A DNA stretch of 9,402 bases from the NCBI RefSeq assembly GCF_009725235.1, contig NZ_WJFC01000334.1:1-9402 (forward strand), given 5' to 3'. A model generated the notes under the pieces. It had not been told where the DNA came from and did no database searches. It saw only the letters and a list, made by a program, of their open reading frames with translations. Position 1 is the stretch's first letter. Each line of letters begins with the position of its first letter. Positions 1 through 5,526 of the stretch are shown in pieces. This DNA comes from Scytonema sp. UIC 10036 (lineage in GTDB: Bacteria > Cyanobacteriota > Cyanobacteriia > Cyanobacteriales > Nostocaceae). The position numbers and the translations under genes were made by a program.

Positions 1-5
1 TTAAG

Positions 6-81
6 GTAGGTTGGGTTGAGGAACGAAACCCAACATTTATCAGCATTTGTTGGGTTTCACACACGGGTTTACCCAACCTAC
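6..81. repeat. Dispersed nested palindrome (cyanobacterial intergenic repeat)
   Basis: Two nested perfect inverted repeats. The outer arms GTAGGTTGGGT (6-16) and ACCCAACCTAC (71-81) enclose inner arms GAAACCCAACA (25-35) and TGTTGGGTTTC (48-58), with a 12-nt loop. It lies about 130 bp downstream of the cNMP-binding gene, which reads toward it. From memory, elements of this type recur in intergenic regions of many filamentous cyanobacteria. No transposase is attached and there is no T-tract, so a role as terminator or mRNA 3' end stabiliser is only inference. Confidence 0.75.
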
Positions 82-105
82 AAAAACGCTTATCCGAGCA
101 GTATT

Positions 106-122
106 GGGTTAGGGTGGGGTAA
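106..122. repeat. 17-mer shared with the right edge of the window
   Basis: The 17-nt sequence at 106-122 (core GGGTTAGGGTGGGG) recurs exactly at 9339-9355. On the right it follows a 10-bp hairpin. On the left that hairpin is missing, so this copy looks like a truncated dispersed repeat. Confidence 0.6.
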
Positions 123-210
123 CACTAAATCTAAAACCTCGGTCTATTAGCTATTTCAGACTTGTGTATATCATAGCTTAAAAAGGGGGCCTATGCGTAA
201 GTCCTATTTA

Positions 211-654
211 TCAGTGATTTCTTGTACCCATAGCATTAAGTTTCTCATTTAACTCCCGAATGCGCCGTGATAGCACACCAATAATATTCACCGCAATTTC
301 AGGAGTTTCTTCTATAGCATCGTACAGTTGCTCTTGTGTGAGTTCCAAACAATCACAAGGTTCTAAAGTTGTTGCAGAAGCAGAACGGGTTTGGGCATCA
401 AACACTGCCATTTCACCAAAAGATTCTCCTTTAGGAAAAATAGCTAATTGTTGATTTCCTATATGAACTTTCACGCATCCTGAAACGACTATATACAGCG
501 ATCGCCCTTGTTCGCCTTGCCTAAAGATGGTGTAATTGCTAGGAAAAGATAACTCATCCATCACTGAAGCTAAACGAACAAGAAAATCATCTCGTAATTC
601 TTTGAAAATTGGTACTCTTCGGACAAACAATAAACGGTCAACGCTAGTTAACAT
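211..654 (-). CDS. Cyclic-nucleotide-binding domain protein (stand-alone cNBD)
   Basis: A 147-aa protein made almost entirely of one cNMP-binding beta-roll of the CRP/PKA regulatory type. It opens with the usual helix (VPIFKEL, residues 14-20). The glycine-rich roll includes GEQGRSLYIVVSG (47-59). The phosphate-binding cassette is at about 79-93, with FGE (79-81) and the Arg expected to grip the cyclic phosphate (R90), so ligand binding looks intact. A C-terminal helix (about 120-142) follows, but there is no HTH, so it is not a CRP-type transcription factor. Cytoplasmic. It lies downstream of, and in the same direction as, the transporter/HEAT gene; in other bacteria such domains are found fused to or beside transporter-HEAT proteins, so it is probably a ligand-sensing partner. 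The ATG at 652-654 directly abuts a heptamer array and has no Shine-Dalgarno. Ligand (cAMP or cGMP) unknown. Confidence 0.88.
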   Translation of the reverse strand: MLTSVDRLLFVRRVPIFKELRDDFLVRLASVMDELSFPSNYTIFRQGEQGRSLYIVVSGCVKVHIGNQQLAIFPKGESFGEMAVFDAQTRSASATTLEPCDCLELTQEQLYDAIEETPEIAVNIIGVLSRRIRELNEKLNAMGTRNH

Positions 655-658
655 GGTG

Positions 659-742
659 GATAGTGGTTAGTGGATAGTGGTTAGTGGATAGTGGTTGGTT
701 GTTAGTGGTTAGTGGTTAGTGGTTGGTTGTTAGTGGTTAGTA
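659..742 (+). repeat. STRR array 1: 12 heptamer units (GTTAGTG / GATAGTG / GTTGGTT)
   Basis: Twelve contiguous 7-bp units in perfect register: GATAGTG and GTTAGTG alternate at first, then GTTAGTG predominates with two GTTGGTT units and a final GTTAGTA. This is a short tandemly repeated repetitive sequence of the kind known from heterocystous cyanobacteria. It fills the gap between the four-helix-bundle gene and the cNMP gene. It supplies the stop codon of the former (730-732) and ends 4 bp upstream of the start codon of the latter. Confidence 0.93.
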
Positions 743-1125
743 GAACTTCGCTTGTTATTTTTAGAGGCGGTTTCAAGATATTTTAGATATGCATTTAATT
801 TAGGTGATAATTCATCAAGAATTGGTTTGAGCTTATCTATTTGTTCAGTTGTCAATAATTTGCGAGTATATGCTCGCCTCAACCAATATCTTGTCTCATG
901 TAATGAACCTCTGGCAATTTTTACAAAGCGTTGATTATCCTGAAAATTATGACGACCAGTACCTTCTGCAATATTAGCACCAATACTATCAGCAGCACGT
1001 ATAATTTGCTTGCCTACAGTATCTTTTTCCAATGCCTCCCAATGTATGACAATATTCCAAATTATATCTGCCAACTTTTCCGAAAGTTGAAAAACTTGTA
1101 AATCCTCAAAATTTGATTTTTCCAT
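730..1125 (-). CDS. Four-helix-bundle protein (23S rRNA intervening-sequence / Avd-like family)
   Basis: A 131-aa protein matching the four-helix-bundle family named after proteins encoded in 23S rRNA intervening sequences; Avd of diversity-generating retroelements has the same fold. The opening 'FEDLQVFQLSEKLADIIW' (6-23), the central 'GKQIIRAADSIGANIAEGTGR' region (38-58), 'RFVKIARGSLHETRYWLRRA' (66-85) and the last helix at about 95-122 are the family landmarks. Length is normal. The protein is basic and has no enzyme motif; the family probably forms oligomers that bind nucleic acid, but the function of free-standing copies is unknown. The ATG is supported by AGGAA seven bases upstream. 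The last three residues (TNH) and the TAA are encoded by STRR array 1. No reverse transcriptase or variable-repeat target is present, so a DGR role is not supported. Confidence 0.87.
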   Translation of the reverse strand: MEKSNFEDLQVFQLSEKLADIIWNIVIHWEALEKDTVGKQIIRAADSIGANIAEGTGRHNFQDNQRFVKIARGSLHETRYWLRRAYTRKLLTTEQIDKLKPILDELSPKLNAYLKYLETASKNNKRSSTNH

Positions 1126-1131
1126 ATTTCA

Positions 1132-1136
1132 TTCCT
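1132..1136 (-). promoter_or_regulatory. Shine-Dalgarno of the four-helix-bundle gene
   Basis: AGGAA on the minus strand, separated by about 6-7 nt from the ATG at 1123-1125. Among the three genes of this cluster it is the only clear ribosome-binding site, and it decides the start of the 131-aa protein. Confidence 0.6.
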
Positions 1137-1137
1137 A

Positions 1138-1158
1138 CCACTAACTACTAACGACTAA
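1138..1158. repeat. Degenerate heptamers next to the four-helix-bundle start
   Basis: Three diverged 7-bp units in register (CCACTAA, CTACTAA, CGACTAA) lie just upstream of the gene's Shine-Dalgarno. They are separated from array 2 by a 30-bp non-repeat spacer containing a small GGCTTAAAGCC hairpin. They look like a decayed piece of the same repeat type. Confidence 0.6.
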
Positions 1159-1188
1159 ATATGTACAGGCTTAAAGCCGCCGTGTCCC

Positions 1189-1279
1189 AACTAACCCCTA
1201 ACAACTAACCCCTAACAACTAACCCCTAACAACTAACAACTAACAACTAACAACTAACAACTAACAACTAACAACTAAC
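1189..1279 (+). repeat. STRR array 2: 13 heptamer units (AACTAAC / CCCTAAC)
   Basis: Thirteen 7-bp units in perfect register: AACTAAC and CCCTAAC alternate for six units, then seven AACTAAC follow in a row. Read on the minus strand the unit is GTTAGTT, so this array is an inverted relative (6 of 7 bases) of GTTAGTG in array 1, on the other side of the four-helix-bundle gene. The last codons (V, S, C) and the TAG stop (1268-1270) of the large HEAT-protein gene lie inside it. Confidence 0.93.
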
Positions 1280-4261
1280 CCCATATTTTGCAATAAGACG
1301 CTTGATTTGAGAGGCAACAAGGGGATGTGGATCGTTTTTTAATTGGGGTATAAGTTCTAGAAGAACACGGCGAGAAACTACATATAAGTATGAGATCGCT
1401 GCTTCTCTGACATAACCTGTAGGATGGCGCAAACTCTCTAAAACTTGTTCGCTGGTTAGTCGTATGCGGGAAACTCGCGCAAAATGGAAACAGCACGCCA
1501 AGCACCAATCGGACAGCGACTCTTTATCTATTATTAAACTTCGTGTTCGATCGCCTAATTCCATTTTTTGATATTCAACTATGCCTTTTTCTACAATTTT
1601 TTGCAGTTTTTCCTTGGGCGATCGCTTATCTAAAATATTCAGTAACACAGATTTATTAGGTAACTTTACAGTATGGTCTAATATCTCCAAGCCTCTTGCC
1701 CAATTTTTTACAGATTCCGATCTAAGATTAAAGGCTACTGCTTTAATTATTTCAGGAGAATAAAGTAATTCTAATAGGAGTAACAATCGTTCTTTGACAT
1801 CAATTTCTAATTCTAAAAGAGAGCGTTGGAGTAAATCACATACAGTATTCAATTGGTCACTAAATTGAGAATTTTTTAGCTTGTTTCGGGCATCAAAATC
1901 AATGTAAGCGGCGTAAATATAACCTAAAAATTGTAATTCTTTATCAATTAATCTTTTGACCTTATTTTCAAGCGTCTTATCTAATAAACTGACAATTCCC
2001 TCTTGTTGATATCTTTTAAGTAAGGTACGGAGTATATGATACCTGGTTGTACCTTTGGAAGTTTCCAAATATTGCCATAAAGCATCTATTGCTTCCGAGG
2101 TAGAGATTTGTCCGATAGTCCGCCAAGCGTACATCCGCACAACTTCTGGTTTGTAGATGTTAGTGGCTAAGCTAACTAACATGGGTAGGGCTTCATTTTC
2201 TAAATGCACGAGAGATTGTATGGCTGTACTTCTGGTTGATTTGTAGTAAAGCCCACTCAGTAATGCTGAATAATATTCTTCTAAATGGGTTCCTGCAATC
2301 ATTTCTAGGACTGCACACCGCACGCGTAAAGATTCATCCTGTAATAAGTTGGGAATGTAAATCCGTAGTTCTTGTAAATAAACGGCTTCTGATAGCGCTT
2401 TGACTGCATTGACTCGCAAGCGTTCATTTTTATGAGTTAGCATCCGCCGCAAAATATGTATTGCTTCAACTTTTTGCATTGGCGTCCCATACCGCAACAA
2501 AAGGACGGCTGCGGTTGCTTGAATGACGGAGTGTTGTTGGTGTTTTAAATACTCTTCTAGTTCGGCAAGATTTGGATTTGATTCTGCAAGCCATAGGTAG
2601 CGCAAGGCAAGAGCAAAAACTTGGGCGGCGACTCTTTCATTGGGTGCATCCAATAACGCCCGCACTTCTGGTAAGTAAGCAGGATTTGCACCACCTGCAA
2701 GCATGACTTCTAAACTGTGAATTTGTAATGAAGGTGGTAATTTTAGAAGCAGGGGGGCTAAAATTTCCCCTGCGCCTTTAGAGTCAATTTGAGATAAAAG
2801 TTCAATACAGGAGTGTTTATCTGCTTCTGTACCTTGTTCGCCTAAAGCTTTGATGACGGCTTGCTTGAATGCACGTAAATCTACATCTGCACCACTTAGA
2901 TGTCCCCTTCCTGCACTAAAGACTAGCAAGTTAACGTAGCGCGATCGCATGACTAAAACAACACCCAGACAAACTAAGGCAACAGCGATTGTTTCTGCAA
3001 GCAAAATGAAGTTGTGTTTGGAGAGTGTAAATGATGTGGCAAACCAGAAGGAGACTAGAATGAAAACTCCCCCTATTCCTGTTGCAAAAGCTTCTGCTAT
3101 ACCGCCTGATAGTGCTTGTACGTAGCTGCGTATTTTGTCTGGAATTGGTTGAAATAATAAGGGACCGCTACTTGTGACTAAGGTGTAGCGTAGAAGTTCA
3201 TCTGAGAATTTAAGAATGACCAAACCCCATAAAAATTTTTGTGACTGGCTTCCTGGAAGAAAATTGAGAAGCGCGATCGCAACTGGCATGAGAATGCCTA
3301 CACTTAATGGTAAAGTGGCAGCACTAAAAAAGACTCCAAAACGTTCGAGAACCCTGCTAGAAATAAAGACCTGCATCACCAGTTCGCATATTCCCGTAAT
3401 ACCACCTAAAACACCAAGAAAACTAGCAATGTCTTTACCTTCAAAGTTTGACTCTAACTGAGTCAGATACTGAAAATCTACTAATACACCAATAAGGTGC
3501 AGCAGGGTAAAAAAACCAAATAACAGGAAAGCATATTGCTTGAGTGGATTGGAAAGGTGGCGTCCTTGAGAGTGACGGACTTCTGGAACTTCTCGTAATG
3601 GAGCATCGGGGAAAACTTGTTGGTAGTTTCTACTTAAATGCCAGAGGATGAGTGCCCCCAATGTGATAAACACCCCAGCAAAGGGCATAATCACGTTTTC
3701 CAACCCGACAAAGATTAATAAAAAAGGTAGGCTAAAGCCACTAATGACATCAGCAACTAAAAGACCACTGCTAACCAGTGGGTAGGCACGTTTAATTTCT
3801 CTAATGTTAAATAACTGATTGGCTGCTATGGAGGTGTTGAGTTCGTTAACGACATAAAAGGCGTCTACCCAAAGCCTGAGGAGAAATATGGTAATAACTC
3901 CTAAGTAGGGAAATTGCATTCCCCAGTTGAAGACAACAAGTGGCACAAACATACAAGGTGCGATCGCCACTATAATCTGACGCAAGGGGAAAATTTGTTG
4001 CAACCAAGAGTATAAATATACCAACAAAGTTCCATTGACTGCACTGGCTATATAAATCCAAGGTAGGTGCTGCGCTCCATATTTATCTAGAAATAAAGCT
4101 ACCGTACTATCTTCAGACCAGCGCAATCCTATTGAAGTTGCTGTATAAAAAGCAAACATAAGCCAAGTGCGATCGCTCTCCTCAGGGCGAAGATTCACCC
4201 ATTGTAGGAGTCGTGTTGGAACACCTTTATTTGGAGTCCACAAGTGATTTTTGAGTTCCAT
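1268..4261 (-). CDS. ADP/ATP-translocase-like (Npt1/Npt2, MFS-type) membrane protein with C-terminal HEAT repeats
   Basis: A 997-aa two-part protein. Residues about 30-440 form roughly 11-12 hydrophobic segments, with features of the nucleotide-transporter family: an RPEESDR lead-in (25-31), a charged pair inside a segment near LRLWVDAFYVVNE (128-140), NQLFNIREIKRAYPL (148-162) and KFSDELLRYT (351-360). Residues about 460-997 are soluble helical HEAT repeats, for example RLRVNAVKALSEAV, SLRVRCAVLEMIAG and a C-terminal GYVREAAISYLYVVS unit. It sits in the inner membrane with a cytoplasmic HEAT platform. Whether it moves nucleotides is unproven; in free-living bacteria such proteins may be sensors. 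A cNMP-binding protein lies downstream on the same strand, a likely partner. The start is taken at 4261; only a weak AAGA lies upstream, and heptamer array 3 begins 12 bp away. The final VSC and TAG come from STRR array 2, so the native C-terminus may have been altered. Confidence 0.85.
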   Translation of the reverse strand: MELKNHLWTPNKGVPTRLLQWVNLRPEESDRTWLMFAFYTATSIGLRWSEDSTVALFLDKYGAQHLPWIYIASAVNGTLLVYLYSWLQQIFPLRQIIVAIAPCMFVPLVVFNWGMQFPYLGVITIFLLRLWVDAFYVVNELNTSIAANQLFNIREIKRAYPLVSSGLLVADVISGFSLPFLLIFVGLENVIMPFAGVFITLGALILWHLSRNYQQVFPDAPLREVPEVRHSQGRHLSNPLKQYAFLLFGFFTLLHLIGVLVDFQYLTQLESNFEGKDIASFLGVLGGITGICELVMQVFISSRVLERFGVFFSAATLPLSVGILMPVAIALLNFLPGSQSQKFLWGLVILKFSDELLRYTLVTSSGPLLFQPIPDKIRSYVQALSGGIAEAFATGIGGVFILVSFWFATSFTLSKHNFILLAETIAVALVCLGVVLVMRSRYVNLLVFSAGRGHLSGADVDLRAFKQAVIKALGEQGTEADKHSCIELLSQIDSKGAGEILAPLLLKLPPSLQIHSLEVMLAGGANPAYLPEVRALLDAPNERVAAQVFALALRYLWLAESNPNLAELEEYLKHQQHSVIQATAAVLLLRYGTPMQKVEAIHILRRMLTHKNERLRVNAVKALSEAVYLQELRIYIPNLLQDESLRVRCAVLEMIAGTHLEEYYSALLSGLYYKSTRSTAIQSLVHLENEALPMLVSLATNIYKPEVVRMYAWRTIGQISTSEAIDALWQYLETSKGTTRYHILRTLLKRYQQEGIVSLLDKTLENKVKRLIDKELQFLGYIYAAYIDFDARNKLKNSQFSDQLNTVCDLLQRSLLELEIDVKERLLLLLELLYSPEIIKAVAFNLRSESVKNWARGLEILDHTVKLPNKSVLLNILDKRSPKEKLQKIVEKGIVEYQKMELGDRTRSLIIDKESLSDWCLACCFHFARVSRIRLTSEQVLESLRHPTGYVREAAISYLYVVSRRVLLELIPQLKNDPHPLVASQIKRLIAKYGVSC

Positions 4262-4273
4262 GCATCTTAATTA

Positions 4274-4385
4274 ATGGTCATTGGTCAAGTGTCATTGGTC
4301 ATTAGTCAAGTGTTATTGGTCAAGTGTCATTGGTTATTAGTCAAGTGTCATTAGTTACTAATTAAATGACAAAGGACAAATGACA
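4274..4385 (+). repeat. STRR array 3: 16 heptamer units (TTGGTCA / AGTGTCA, then AATGACA / AAGGACA)
   Basis: Sixteen 7-bp steps in one register. The first twelve are variants of TTGGTCA, TTAGTCA and AGTGTCA; a transitional CTAATTA follows, then AATGACA, AAGGACA, AATGACA. The last three are of the opposite polarity (TGTCATT reversed), so the array changes strand without losing its 7-bp phase. TGTCATT (4346-4352) and AATGACA (4365-4371) can pair as a hairpin. It fills the 5' flank of the large HEAT-protein gene, so any promoter for that gene lies in or beyond the repeats; no clear promoter boxes are visible. Confidence 0.92.
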
Positions 4386-4396
4386 GTCCCCATAGC

Positions 4397-4445
4397 AAAA
4401 GTCCCAAGCAACTGAGTATAGTTTGCCCACTCAGAGCTCGGGACT
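4397..4445 (-). terminator. Strong hairpin with short T-run downstream of infC
   Basis: A nested stem: AGTCCCAAGC (4400-4409) pairs with GCTCGGGACT (4436-4445) with one mismatch, and CTGAGT (4412-4417) pairs with ACTCAG (4429-4434). Read on the minus strand the stem ends in GGGACTTTTG, giving four Ts. This fits an intrinsic terminator for minus-strand transcription from infC, though it is about 140 nt past the stop codon and the T-run is short. It could instead be another dispersed palindrome. Confidence 0.45.
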
Positions 4446-4478
4446 ATCAGCATATGCATGATTTGTAAATTAGGGTAG

Positions 4479-4570
4479 GCAATGCCTCACTATCGATATA
4501 GGTGGGCATTGCTGTAGGGCGAGGCAGAGCCTCGTGGACTGCATTCTGTGGCTGAGCCTGGGAACGAGAG
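4479..4570. repeat. Dispersed hairpin repeats in the 3' flank of infC
   Basis: Two hairpins. GCAATGCC plus CAC (4479-4490) pairs with GTG plus GGCATTGC (4502-4512). A perfect CGAGGC-AGA-GCCTCG stem-loop lies at 4520-4534. It is followed by a degenerate GGCTGAGCCTGGGAACGAG tail (4552-4570), which resembles the common cyanobacterial repeat carrying CAGGC-AGAGCCTG. No T-tract follows on the minus strand, so these are called repeats rather than terminators. Confidence 0.65.
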
Positions 4571-4587
4571 AATACAAAATCCAAAGT

Positions 4588-5121
4588 TTATTTCTTCGGG
4601 GAAATCAGCATCATCATATTTCGCCCTTCTTTCTTGGGCGCTTGCTGCACTTCACCCACTGATTCCAAGTCTGTTGCCATTCGCTTGAGCAGTTCTTCGG
4701 CCATATCACTGTGCTGAATTTCTCGACCTCGGAACATCACAGTCGCTTTGACCTTATCACCATCTTTGAGAAAACGCTCTGCTTGTTTGACTCGCACGTT
4801 GTAGTCGTGTTCTTCTATTTTGTAACGCATCTTAACTTCTTTGACGTCAGCCGTGTGCTGCTTCTTTCGAGCCTCTCGCGCCTTTTTCTCTTGCTCAAAC
4901 TTGTATTTCCCGTAGTCCATAATCCGACAAACAGGCGGGTCTGCTTTGTCACTTAACAGCACAAGGTCAAGTTCTTTTTCCTCGGCCATTTGCAGTGCTT
5001 CCTGGGGTGTTAAAATTCCCAGCTGAGCGCCATCAGTGTCAATAACCCGAATCTTCGGGAAGCGAATACGTTCGTTAATTTGGGGCAGATCGCGATTTCT
5101 TTTCTTTTCAATCACAGACAT
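4588..5121 (-). CDS. infC: Translation initiation factor IF-3
   Basis: A 177-aa IF-3, which binds the 30S subunit, prevents premature 50S joining and monitors start-codon and initiator-tRNA pairing. The N-domain begins at about residue 14 with [14 protein letters not shown] and includes the family signature around [18 protein letters not shown] (60-77). A lysine-rich helical linker and the C-domain follow ([19 protein letters not shown], then [13 protein letters not shown]). Length equals the usual cyanobacterial form when started at the ATG 5119-5121 (MSVIEKKR). The frame stays open 30 codons further, to a TTG at 5211, but that segment ([15 protein letters not shown]) is not IF-3-like. Neither start has a Shine-Dalgarno. 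The rpmI-rplT genes that often follow infC in other bacteria are absent. A leader of about 200 nt is implied by the divergent promoter region. Confidence 0.97.
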   Translation of the reverse strand: MSVIEKKRNRDLPQINERIRFPKIRVIDTDGAQLGILTPQEALQMAEEKELDLVLLSDKADPPVCRIMDYGKYKFEQEKKAREARKKQHTADVKEVKMRYKIEEHDYNVRVKQAERFLKDGDKVKATVMFRGREIQHSDMAEELLKRMATDLESVGEVQQAPKKEGRNMMMLISPKK

Positions 5122-5341
5122 GGATTTTGTGGGAGCTGTTGTTAAGAATTTGGTAAGGTTGTTAGTAGTACGCGTCAGAGAAAAAATACTAAAATAACTG
5201 AGAATTGACAAAGAAAGCCATAGTTCTAGATTAACTATATCTATAGCGAGTTTTCATTGTCATCCTTTTATCTGTCCTCATTCTACCCACTCTAAGACGA
5301 TTTCTGTCTTATCGTTAATTTAAATTACACCACAGTAGTAT

Positions 5342-5401
5342 TATTTAACGATCGCTACAGCTTTTGTCAAGCTATTGACATTTTCTCTTACCGTGTATTA
5401 A
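5342..5401. promoter_or_regulatory. Divergent promoter region with palindromic TGTCAA-GCTA-TTGACA
   Basis: Between infC (minus) and the hydrolase (plus) lies a perfect palindrome, TGTCAA (5365-5370), GCTA, TTGACA (5375-5380). Each arm is a consensus -35 box for one direction. On the plus strand TATTAA (5396-5401) follows at 15 bp. On the minus strand TTAAAT (5343-5348) follows at 16 bp. Spacings are slightly short and the -10 boxes imperfect. The symmetry could equally be an operator that controls both genes. A 6-bp TAAGAC/GTCTTA hairpin (5293-5311) would lie in the infC leader. Confidence 0.45.
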
Positions 5402-5526
5402 CGGTATTATCAAGTTTAAATTATACAAATATTTGTTTTTTATTATGTATTCCCTATAACTGGCTTTTGACAAAAATAAGTGGATGCCCGGTTAACGCAG
5501 GAGATTTGGTTTTTCTCTAATATAGA

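Noticed and set aside
211..654. CRP/NtcA-type transcription factor
   Set aside because: Only the cNMP-binding domain is present; the protein ends after its C-helix and has no helix-turn-helix.
730..1125. Diversity-generating retroelement, suggested by the Avd-like four-helix-bundle protein
   Set aside because: No reverse transcriptase, template repeat or variable repeat is present in the window.
659..1279. CRISPR array reading of the tandem repeats
   Set aside because: Units are 7 bp and contiguous with no unique spacers; they are STRRs, and no cas gene is present.
1275..1508. 77-aa frame overlapping the 3' part of the HEAT-protein gene
   Set aside because: Shadow in another frame of a strongly supported gene, as are the other internal frames there (for example 1581-1763, 3216-3461, 3846-4061).
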